Below, in pieces: positions 17,936 to 25,581 of a DNA stretch of 64,000 nucleotides. The notes beneath the pieces were generated by a model. The model had not been told where the DNA came from and ran no database searches. It saw only the letters and a program-made list of their open reading frames with translations. The stretch's first letter is position 1, and each line of letters opens with the position of its first letter. Source of the stretch: CAWCUK01 sp963798775 (lineage in GTDB: Bacteria; Bacteroidota; Ignavibacteria; Ignavibacteriales; Ignavibacteriaceae); contig CAWCUK010000001.1 in NCBI GenBank assembly GCA_963798775.1, positions 1,798,001 to 1,862,000 on the forward strand, given 5' to 3'. The position numbers and the translations under genes were made by a program.

Positions 17936-19167
17936 TTCTACATCTTTTCGACGGATTCGGTGTTGAACTTGAATATATGATTGTTGACCGGAATACATTA
18001 AAAGTAAAACCGATTTCGGATAAATTAATTTTTGCGGTAGCAAAAGAGTATGTCTCTGATGTTGAATTTGATGAAATAGGCTGGTCAAACGAACTGGTTC
18101 TGCATGTAATAGAATTAAAAACAAACGGTCCCGCAAAAAAATTAGAAGGGCTTGATGAATTATTTCTAGCTCAAATAAAAAATATTAATTCTATTTTAAA
18201 AGAAGAAAACGCTAAACTGCTTCCTACGGGGGCACACCCATTTATGGAGCCTTTGGAGGAGACGAAACTCTGGCCTCATGATTATAATATTGTTTATGAA
18301 ACTTATAATAAAATTTTCGATTGCCGCGGCCACGGCTGGGCTAACTTACAGAGCGTTCATTTAAATCTTCCTTTTTATAACGATGAAGAATTTGAGAAAC
18401 TGCATGCGGCCGTGAGAATTTTACTTCCAATTATGCCGGCTCTCTGCGCAAGCACTCCGTTTTTGGAATGTAAAGCAACAGGGTTTCTTGATTCACGGCT
18501 GGAAATTTACAGAAACAATCAAAAAAAAATTCCTTCAATCGCGGGAGCGGTTATTCCCGAGCCAGTTTTTTCAAAAAATGAATATGAAGAAAAAATATTC
18601 AAACGAATATTTGCCGATATAGCGCCTTTTGATAAAGAAGAAATTCTTCAAGATGAATGGCTGAATTCCCGCGGCGCTATTGCAAGATTTCAAAGAAATA
18701 CAATTGAAATAAGAATATTAGATATACAAGAATGCCCCGCCGCTGATATTGCAATAATCTCCATGTTTATAGAAGTCATAAAAATGCTGATATCAGAAAA
18801 ATTTTCATCTTTAGAAGAACAGAAGAAATGGAATGAGAATGATCTTTCCCAAATATTTTTGGAAGTAATTAAAAACGCAGAAAATTCAGTTATAAAGAAC
18901 AAAGAATATTTGCGGCTCTTCGGCTGCAATAATAAATCTGAAATAAGTGCCGGTGATCTCTGGCGGCATATTGTTGGGGACATCAAACGGCAAAGCCATG
19001 AGCAAAATCATTTTTGGATAAGCCGCGTTGATTTAATTTTAACAGAAGGAACTTTAGCAACACGTATTTTAAAAGCGGCTAAGGGTAATTTTTCACTTGA
19101 AAATATTATAAAAATCTATAATCAATTGTCTGAATGTTTAGCAACCAATGAAATGTTTATGCAATGA
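17932..19167 (+). CDS. GCS2-family carboxylate-amine ligase
   Basis: 411 residues of the glutamate-cysteine ligase type 2 fold (glutamine-synthetase-like). FGVELEYMIVD gives the first metal-binding Glu residues (E12, E14); LLPTGAHPFMEP, GHGWANLQSVHLNLPF and NTIEIRILDIQECP are further family blocks. GCS2 proteins make gamma-glutamyl or related amide bonds with ATP. Beside a RimK-like ligase, a peptidase and an NFGA enzyme, it more likely builds a peptide-like metabolite than glutathione. Overlaps of 4 bases on both sides place it firmly in the operon. Confidence 0.9.
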   Translation: MILHLFDGFGVELEYMIVDRNTLKVKPISDKLIFAVAKEYVSDVEFDEIGWSNELVLHVIELKTNGPAKKLEGLDELFLAQIKNINSILKEENAKLLPTGAHPFMEPLEETKLWPHDYNIVYETYNKIFDCRGHGWANLQSVHLNLPFYNDEEFEKLHAAVRILLPIMPALCASTPFLECKATGFLDSRLEIYRNNQKKIPSIAGAVIPEPVFSKNEYEEKIFKRIFADIAPFDKEEILQDEWLNSRGAIARFQRNTIEIRILDIQECPAADIAIISMFIEVIKMLISEKFSSLEEQKKWNENDLSQIFLEVIKNAENSVIKNKEYLRLFGCNNKSEISAGDLWRHIVGDIKRQSHEQNHFWISRVDLILTEGTLATRILKAAKGNFSLENIIKIYNQLSECLATNEMFMQ

Positions 19168-19865
19168 TAAATAAAGTTGTAGTAACTTGTGAACACGGCG
19201 GAAATGAAATACCCGGCGAATATGAAAAATTATTTCATAACTATCGTGAGCTTTTAAAATCCCACCGCGGATTTGATCCCGGCGCGCTAGATTTGGCAAA
19301 GAAGATTAATGAAAATGCGGGTGATTATTTCTTCTACTCAACTACAAGCCGTCTGCTGGTTGAGTTAAATAGATCTTTACATCATCCAAATTTATTTTCG
19401 GTTGTTACTTTTCCTTTAGCTAAAGAAACAAAAAACAAAATTTTATTGCAGTATTATGATCCGTACCGAAATGAAGTTGAAAATAAAATTTGTGAACTAA
19501 TTGAAGCCGGAAATAAAATTCTTCATCTTTCGGTTCACACCTTTACCCCGGTTTTAGATGAACAGGAGCGAAAAGCCGATATCGGCCTTCTATTTGATTC
19601 GGCGCGTAAAAAAGAAAAAGCATTCTGCAAACAGTGGAAGTTAAAAATGACGGATTTCTGTAAAGATTTCAAAATTCGATTTAATTATCCTTATCTTGGT
19701 TCTGCTGACGGATTTACAACAGCTTTAAGAAAAAAGTTTATAAGTGAGAACTATATCGGAATTGAGCTGGAGGTAAACCAAAAATTTATCTTCAAGGAAA
19801 AAAGAAATTACGGAAAGTTAGAAAGTTGTATTAGCGATTCGTTAAAAGCTGCTTTAAATCCTTAA
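19164..19865 (+). CDS. N-formylglutamate amidohydrolase-like (NFGA) protein
   Basis: 233 residues, cytosolic. Conserved blocks include VVVTCEHGGNEIP at the start (metal-binding His/Glu), HRGFDPGALDLA, TTSRLLVELNRS and LHLSVHTFTPVLD. The best-known member removes formyl from N-formylglutamate in histidine breakdown, but no hut gene is nearby, and members of this family recur beside ATP-grasp/GCS2 ligases. Here it may hydrolyse or trim the ligase product. The start overlaps the previous stop (ATGA), and only 3 bases separate it from the next gene. Confidence 0.9.
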   Translation: MINKVVVTCEHGGNEIPGEYEKLFHNYRELLKSHRGFDPGALDLAKKINENAGDYFFYSTTSRLLVELNRSLHHPNLFSVVTFPLAKETKNKILLQYYDPYRNEVENKICELIEAGNKILHLSVHTFTPVLDEQERKADIGLLFDSARKKEKAFCKQWKLKMTDFCKDFKIRFNYPYLGSADGFTTALRKKFISENYIGIELEVNQKFIFKEKRNYGKLESCISDSLKAALNP

Positions 19866-19868
19866 TAT

Positions 19869-20294
19869 ATGAAAAAATTATTTTTACTGATATTTTTTGC
19901 CGCTTCAAATATTGCTTTTATCGCAAAAGCGGAAGAGCCTGATTCAACCGCTTTAAAAATTGTAACGCACCAAGTAGAAGCTTTCAATCAGCATGATATT
20001 AATGAATATCTTAAAAACTATTCTGATTCAATTAAAATTTATATTTACCCTGATTCACTTATTTTAGTCGGTAAAAATAAACTGCGTCAAATTTATAAAA
20101 CCTTATTTTCTAATGTACCCGAACTACAAAAAAAAATAATAGCGACTATTTTAACGGGCAATTATGTAATAATGAAAGAAGAGCAAACAGGTTTTCCCGA
20201 CGCGGATGTTATAAATTCAGTGGTTATTTATGAAGTTAAAAATAAGATGATTGTGACGGTTTGGTATTTATCTAAAGATGAACGAATATACTAG
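19869..20294 (+). CDS. Exported NTF2-like (SnoaL-type) protein
   Basis: 141 residues. A signal peptide runs to about residue 22 (ends IAKAEE). The mature part has the NTF2/SnoaL-like cone fold pattern: a helix VEAFNQHDINEYLKNYSD, a short strand pair IKIYIYPDSLILVGK, KLRQIYKTLF and a final sheet VVIYEVKNKMIVTVWYL. Such small domains bind ligands or act as simple enzymes. It lies 3 bases after the NFGA gene and ahead of the operon terminator, so it appears to be the last gene of the amidoligase operon, which would put one step of that system outside the cytosol. Confidence 0.7.
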   Translation: MKKLFLLIFFAASNIAFIAKAEEPDSTALKIVTHQVEAFNQHDINEYLKNYSDSIKIYIYPDSLILVGKNKLRQIYKTLFSNVPELQKKIIATILTGNYVIMKEEQTGFPDADVINSVVIYEVKNKMIVTVWYLSKDERIY

Positions 20295-20320
20295 CTTTAT
20301 TTATTGATCAAACAAAACCA

Positions 20321-20350
20321 AAAGAGGCACTATTGCTAATGCCTCTTTTT
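20321..20350. terminator. Rho-independent terminator after the amidoligase operon
   Basis: Stem AAAGAGGCA / TGCCTCTTT (20321-20329 with 20340-20348), with A and T runs on the two sides. It closes the 15752-20294 operon and the converging DUF4234 gene. Confidence 0.88.
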
Positions 20351-20355
20351 AATTA

Positions 20356-20700
20356 CTAATTATTAGCGAAAGTAGGATTTTGCTGTGCTCTTTTATTCAG
20401 ATCAATTTGAACTATAAACCAAACAGCGGGTGAAAATACCAGCCATAACACAAACATAAGCCATCTGTTAAAATTTTCTTTAGAAATTTTTTCGTACAGC
20501 TCGCTGAACTTATATAGAGAATAAATCTGTGCTATCGGAATAAATAATAAAACAGTCCATAAAGCCGGCTGCGCTTGGTCATCCTGCGCAATTCCTTTCA
20601 TTTCTTCCGATATAACATAAAACCAGTAAATACTATAGATTCCGAATGTAACTATTGTTAATAAAATTTGTGCAATCATATTTCGTTCTTTAATTTGCAT
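20356..20700 (-). CDS. DUF4234 membrane protein
   Basis: 114 residues from the ATG at 20700. An AGGAGG site lies directly upstream, which makes the ATG at 20703 too close. Three hydrophobic segments are seen: IAQILLTIVTFGIYSIYWFYV, PALWTVLLFIPIAQIYSLYKF and WLMFVLWLVFSPAVWFIVQI. The GIYSIYWFY stretch is the DUF4234 hallmark. The family has no assigned function. Confidence 0.8.
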   Translation of the reverse strand: MQIKERNMIAQILLTIVTFGIYSIYWFYVISEEMKGIAQDDQAQPALWTVLLFIPIAQIYSLYKFSELYEKISKENFNRWLMFVLWLVFSPAVWFIVQIDLNKRAQQNPTFANN

Positions 20701-20806
20701 CATTCCTCCTAAAATTTTGAATGGCAGATAAATTGGGTGCTTTGAAAATAATTAAAAGAAGTTTAGAGTAAAATAAAAAAATAAGATTTATTAAAATATT
20801 TTAAAA

Positions 20807-20902
20807 ATGAAATTTAAAAGAATACTTCAAATTATTATTGTAGTTATAATAGTCGGATTGTTCATCTGGCAGATTAGTTTGGGCAAATGCCCTGTCCCTT
20901 AG
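20807..20902 (+). CDS. Short single-membrane-span peptide (31 residues)
   Basis: An open frame encodes a basic head (MKFKR), one continuous hydrophobic segment (about residues 6-22) and a short tail ending GKCPVP. The hydrophobic pattern, the positive-inside head and the Cys-Pro-Val-Pro tail look selected, but there is no clear ribosome binding site. It lies in the 273-base gap between DUF4234 and PAP2; the rest of that gap shows nothing else. Confidence 0.35.
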   Translation: MKFKRILQIIIVVIIVGLFIWQISLGKCPVP

Positions 20903-20976
20903 CGCGAATTTGTTAATTAGATAAATACAATTTATCAACTTTTACATTAAATTATAGTCAAAAACAAAAAGAAAAA

Positions 20977-21696
20977 ATGAACCGGAAAATATCCTCCTTT
21001 AAAAATTTTTTAGAAAGAAAAGGTTTAACTGAAATAAAGGTACTTCTTCTCTTTTTTATTATTCTCGGAGGAATATTAATATTTGCGATAATCGCCAATC
21101 AAGTTGAAATAGGCGGGACACAAAAATTTGACGACTGGATTTTAACTTCATTAAGAAAAACCAATCAACTGGGCAAACCGATAGGCCCGGGCTGGCTTCA
21201 GCTTGTAATGCGCGATATTACCGCTATGGGAGGCGCTACCGTAGTAACATTAATTACGCTAATAGTATCCATTTTTTTGCTGCTTAAGAAAAAGTATTTT
21301 ACTCTTTTGCTGGTAATTTTAGCGACTGTTGGAGGAGCAATTTTAGGTTTAGTATTAAAAGAAATATTCGCCCGCCAAAGGCCGGATATAGCTTTCCGTT
21401 TAATGAAAGAAAATTCTTTAAGCTTTCCAAGCGGTCATTCAATGATGTCGGCAATTGTCTATTTATCTTTGGGTGCGCTTTTAGCCAGAATGGAAGACGA
21501 AAGAATAATAAAGGTTTACATTATTAGTGTTGCCATGTTTTTGTCTTTAATTATTGGTTTAAGCAGGATTTATTTGGGTGTGCATTATCCTACCGATGTT
21601 CTTGCCGGCTGGGTAATAGGAACTGTTTGGGCATCTTTCTGCTGGTTTATTGTTTGGTATATTGAAAGTCAGCGGTTTAATAATTTGAAGCAATAA
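20977..21696 (+). CDS. PAP2-family membrane phosphatase
   Basis: 239 residues with about six membrane segments. The three phosphatase motifs are clear: KEIFARQRP (motif 1), PSGHSM (motif 2, catalytic His) and SRIYLGVHYPTDV (motif 3, second His). It should remove phosphate from a lipid such as undecaprenyl diphosphate, phosphatidic acid or phosphatidylglycerophosphate at the outer face of the inner membrane. The rhomboid gene follows after 27 bases. Confidence 0.93.
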   Translation: MNRKISSFKNFLERKGLTEIKVLLLFFIILGGILIFAIIANQVEIGGTQKFDDWILTSLRKTNQLGKPIGPGWLQLVMRDITAMGGATVVTLITLIVSIFLLLKKKYFTLLLVILATVGGAILGLVLKEIFARQRPDIAFRLMKENSLSFPSGHSMMSAIVYLSLGALLARMEDERIIKVYIISVAMFLSLIIGLSRIYLGVHYPTDVLAGWVIGTVWASFCWFIVWYIESQRFNNLKQ

Positions 21697-21723
21697 ATTT
21701 TAATAGGGGAAAAGTTTCTATTT

Positions 21724-22374
21724 ATGAATGAAGAAAAAAGAAGATTCCTTTACAGTATTTTTATTCCTCTAACATTTATTGTGTTTTTGTGGATTTTAAA
21801 AATCTCCGAAAATATTTTTGATTTTAGTTTAATAAAATACGGTCTATATCCCAGAACTTTACAAGGATTAATCGGAATTCTTTTCAGTCCGTTAATTCAT
21901 GAAAATTATCTTCATTTATTCTCTAATTCAATCCCGTTTTTTTTATTGGCTGCCGGTATAATTTATTTTTATCAAAACAGCTCCTCTAAAATTTTCATCT
22001 GCATATATTTTATTCCGAGTATATTTGTGTGGCTGATTGGCAGATCGGCCTATCATATAGGCGCAAGCGGAATGATATACGGCTTTGTAACTTTCCTTTT
22101 TTTCAGCGGCCTAATAAGACGAGATACACGCTCTGTTGCGCTGGCGCTTATTGTAACCTTTCTTTACGGAAGCTTAATTTGGGGAGTTCTGCCGATTGAT
22201 AAATCTGTTTCCTGGGAAATGCATTTATTCGGTTCTTTAACCGGAATTGTATTGGCAATAGTTTTTCGTAAATCCGATCCGTATAAAAAATATGAATGGG
22301 AAGAGGAGGACGATGAAGTAGATTTAAAAAATTTAGAAATCTCCTATAAAAATGATAAGCGGTTTGAACAATAA
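21724..22374 (+). CDS. Rhomboid-family intramembrane serine protease
   Basis: 216 residues with six hydrophobic segments. The catalytic Ser is S115 in GASGMIYG and the His is H167 in WEMHLFGSLTG; ENYLHLFSNSIPFFLLA is the family's HxxxN-like first block. It ends in a charged cytosolic tail rich in Asp, Glu and Lys. It should cut single-span membrane proteins. Target unknown. Confidence 0.9.
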   Translation: MNEEKRRFLYSIFIPLTFIVFLWILKISENIFDFSLIKYGLYPRTLQGLIGILFSPLIHENYLHLFSNSIPFFLLAAGIIYFYQNSSSKIFICIYFIPSIFVWLIGRSAYHIGASGMIYGFVTFLFFSGLIRRDTRSVALALIVTFLYGSLIWGVLPIDKSVSWEMHLFGSLTGIVLAIVFRKSDPYKKYEWEEEDDEVDLKNLEISYKNDKRFEQ

Positions 22375-22444
22375 CATTTAAATTTTTTATTTTTTATAAC
22401 TTTAAATTAATCACTATTCCATTTCACTACGGAGTCCAATCTAA

Positions 22445-25400
22445 ATGAAGAAACTATTTATTTCACTTTTATTTTTACCCGCGATTTTATTCGCGCAGGA
22501 TAAACTATATTTTGCTTCCAATCCTACACTAACACCGGAGGGAAAGTTTATTATTTTTACTTATGAGGAAGATCTTTGGAAAGTTCCTTCTGAAGGCGGA
22601 AATGCTTTTAGGATAAGCGCAATGGAAGGAGTGGAATCAAATCCCCGTGTTTCGCCCGATGGAAATTGGATTGCTTTTACTGGGCGGCAAAGCGGAAATT
22701 CCGATGTTTATTTAATGCCGATAAACGGCGGCAAAATAAAACAGCTTACTTTTAATGATGCCGCCGATGATGTTTCTTCCTGGTCTTGGGATTCAAAAGA
22801 AATTTATTTTACTTCGGGCCGTTATAATAGAATGACTACTTTTAAAGTTTCTATTGAAGGAAAAACACCGGTAAGATTATTCAGTAATTATTTTAACTGG
22901 ATTCATAATTTTGTAATAAATCCAAAATCCGGTGAATATATTTTTAATGAATCCTGGGAAAGTTCAATATTTGCTAACAGAAAAAGATACAAAGGCGATT
23001 TTAATCCCGATATAAAATCATATAATCCGAAGACAAAAGAATTTAAACTATTAACGACTTATAACGGTAAGGATTTTTGGCCAACTGTAGATGAAAACGG
23101 AGATATATATTTTGTTTCCGATGAAGCTAATGATGAATATAACCTTTATACTTTTGAAAGCGGAAATAAAAAGCAGCTTACCTCTTTTAACACCTCAATA
23201 AAGGAGCCGCAAGTTAGCGCGAACGGTAAATTTGTAGTTTTCCAAAAAGATTATCAAATATATTTGTATGATACCGCGGTAAAAAAAGCTGAACTGGTAA
23301 AAATTAATCTCCCCGAAAATAATACACTGGCCAAACAACAAAGCTTTAATGTTAAAGGCAAAATTACCGCGTTTGATGTTTCTCCTGATGAAAAGAAAAT
23401 TGCTTTTGTTTCAAGAGGCGGATTATTTGTTTCCGATATTGAAGGTAAATTTGTTAAGCAGATAAATACCGCTCCCGAAGGACGAGTAACGGAAGTTTTC
23501 TGGATCGATAGTTTAAATTTACTATACAATGAAACTGTAAGCGGCTGGTTGAATTTATTTACTGTAAAAGCCGACGGAGCAGGTCAGGAAAAACAATTAA
23601 CCTTTGATGAAAGAAATGACAAGCAAATTTCTTTAAATAATAAAAAAACTAAAGCGGCATATATAAGCGGCAGAGATAAATTAATGTTGATTGATTTGAA
23701 AACGCAAAAATCAGAACCTATTGTAACCGATGAGTTTTGGGCGCTGGAATCTTCCGTTCCCCATTTTTCTCCGGATGATAATAATATAGTTTATAACGCT
23801 CACCGCGATTTTGAGCAGGATATTTTCATTTATAATATTGACTCAAAAAAAAGTATAAACATCACTAACACCGGTGTAACTGAAACTGAACCATTTTGGT
23901 CGCCGGACGGAAAGTATATTTATTTCGCGTCAGATCGGTATAAACCTTCATATCCTTATGGTTTTGAAGCGGCAAAACTTTATAGAATTTCCTTAGAAAA
24001 TTTTGATAAAGAATTTAAATCCGACCGTTTTGACGATATATTTTCCAAAGATAAAAAGGAAGACTCTGCTTTGGTTAAAATTAATTATGAGGATATACGC
24101 GACCGATGGGAGGAACTTACTAACGCAAAAGGTAATCAGCTTTCGCCATACGTAATAAACGATCATGATGAAACGACAGTCCTTTATATTTCTAATCAGG
24201 ACGGCGACGATTATCTTCTTTATAAAGCTTCTATCAAACCTTTCGATAAAATCGTTTATAAAAAGTTTGAAGATCTAAAATCCGACGGTTTGCGAATTTC
24301 AAAAGGAGGAAAGAAATATTTTATTCTTGCCGACGGAAATATAAATGAACTTGATCTAAAAGGCGCTGCGGCAAAAAAAATTGAGATCAATTATAACTTC
24401 AGCAGAAATTTAAAAGATGAATTTAACCAGATGTTTTATGAAACATGGACAAATTTAGACGAGAATTATTATGATGAAAACTTCCACGGAGTAAATTGGG
24501 AAAAAATTAGAGATGAATACGCAAGATTTTTACCGTATCTAAATTCACGCGCCGATCTCCGTCAACTATTAAATGATATGCTCGGAGAATTGAATTCATC
24601 GCACCAGGGCTTTAGATCAAGCGGAGAAGAAGAAAAAACTTTTTATAAATTCTCTACTCTTGAACCGGGGATTATTTTTTATGATAACAAACCTTTTATT
24701 GTTAAACATGTTGTTAAAAATTCACCGGCCGATAAATTCGGGAAGGATATTAAAGAAGGCGATGAATTGGTTTCGGTAAACGGAAAAAAAATAGATAAAA
24801 ATAAAAATAGAGAAGAATACTTTTTATCTCCTTCAAGAGAAGAAGAAGTTATTTTAACTTTTGCAAGAAGCGGTAAAAATTATCAAGTTAAACTTCATCC
24901 GGAAACTACCGGCCAATTAAATAACCAGTTGTATGATGAGTGGATTGAAAGTAACAGGAAATATGTAGAAGAAAAAAGCGATAATAAAATTGCTTATGTG
25001 TATATGAAAAATATGTCGGGAGGAAGTTTAAATGATTTTCTTTTGGAAATGACTTCACGTGCGAGAAATAAGGAAGGTTTAATCTTAGACTTAAGATACA
25101 ACACCGGCGGAAATATGCATGACGAAGTACTTCAGTTTCTAAGTCAGCGTCCGTATTTAAAATGGAAATATCGTGAAGGCAAATTTACTCTTCAGCCGAA
25201 TTTTTATCCGTCAGCTCACCCTATTGTTCTCTTAGTTAACGAGCAAACTTTAAGTGACGCGGAAATGACTTCAACAGGATTTAAGGCTTTAGGATTGGGA
25301 AAAATTATAGGAACCGAAACATACAGATGGATAATTTTTACTTCCGGTAACTCTTTAGTTGACGGATCATTTTATCGCCTTCCTTCCTGGGGATGTTATA

Positions 25401-25537
25401 CTCTTGATGGAAAAGACATTGAAAAAAATGGAGTTGAACCGGATATTTATGTGAAGACAAATTTTAAGGACAGAGTTGAAGGAAAAGATCCCCAATTAGA
25501 TAAAGCGATTGAAACGGTAAAAGCAGAAATGAAATAA
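22445..25537 (+). CDS. Exported tricorn-like S41 protease
   Basis: 1030 residues. A signal peptide ends near ILFAQD. Residues 20-300 and 300-660 are beta-propeller repeats (SPDGNWIAFTGR, SPDGKYIYFASDR). The core C-terminal half holds a C1-type helical part, a PDZ domain at about 745-830 (KEGDELVSVNGKKI) and the S41 protease domain with His720 in ELNSSHQGF and nucleophile Ser937 in TLSDAEMTS. Unlike archaeal tricorn it carries a leader, so it probably degrades peptides in the periplasm. A strong hairpin follows the stop. Confidence 0.93.
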   Translation: MKKLFISLLFLPAILFAQDKLYFASNPTLTPEGKFIIFTYEEDLWKVPSEGGNAFRISAMEGVESNPRVSPDGNWIAFTGRQSGNSDVYLMPINGGKIKQLTFNDAADDVSSWSWDSKEIYFTSGRYNRMTTFKVSIEGKTPVRLFSNYFNWIHNFVINPKSGEYIFNESWESSIFANRKRYKGDFNPDIKSYNPKTKEFKLLTTYNGKDFWPTVDENGDIYFVSDEANDEYNLYTFESGNKKQLTSFNTSIKEPQVSANGKFVVFQKDYQIYLYDTAVKKAELVKINLPENNTLAKQQSFNVKGKITAFDVSPDEKKIAFVSRGGLFVSDIEGKFVKQINTAPEGRVTEVFWIDSLNLLYNETVSGWLNLFTVKADGAGQEKQLTFDERNDKQISLNNKKTKAAYISGRDKLMLIDLKTQKSEPIVTDEFWALESSVPHFSPDDNNIVYNAHRDFEQDIFIYNIDSKKSINITNTGVTETEPFWSPDGKYIYFASDRYKPSYPYGFEAAKLYRISLENFDKEFKSDRFDDIFSKDKKEDSALVKINYEDIRDRWEELTNAKGNQLSPYVINDHDETTVLYISNQDGDDYLLYKASIKPFDKIVYKKFEDLKSDGLRISKGGKKYFILADGNINELDLKGAAAKKIEINYNFSRNLKDEFNQMFYETWTNLDENYYDENFHGVNWEKIRDEYARFLPYLNSRADLRQLLNDMLGELNSSHQGFRSSGEEEKTFYKFSTLEPGIIFYDNKPFIVKHVVKNSPADKFGKDIKEGDELVSVNGKKIDKNKNREEYFLSPSREEEVILTFARSGKNYQVKLHPETTGQLNNQLYDEWIESNRKYVEEKSDNKIAYVYMKNMSGGSLNDFLLEMTSRARNKEGLILDLRYNTGGNMHDEVLQFLSQRPYLKWKYREGKFTLQPNFYPSAHPIVLLVNEQTLSDAEMTSTGFKALGLGKIIGTETYRWIIFTSGNSLVDGSFYRLPSWGCYTLDGKDIEKNGVEPDIYVKTNFKDRVEGKDPQLDKAIETVKAEMK

Positions 25538-25543
25538 AAAATT

Positions 25544-25580
25544 AGGAGGCGCCGCGGCGTGGGCGTCTCCTTTAAGTTTT
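25544..25580. terminator. Bidirectional terminator
   Basis: Ten-base stem AGGAGGCGCC (25544-25553) with GGCGTCTCCT (25562-25571), one G-T wobble, followed by TTAAGTTTTTTT on the + strand. It separates the converging tricorn-like and TlpA-like genes. Confidence 0.88.
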
Positions 25581-25581
25581 T

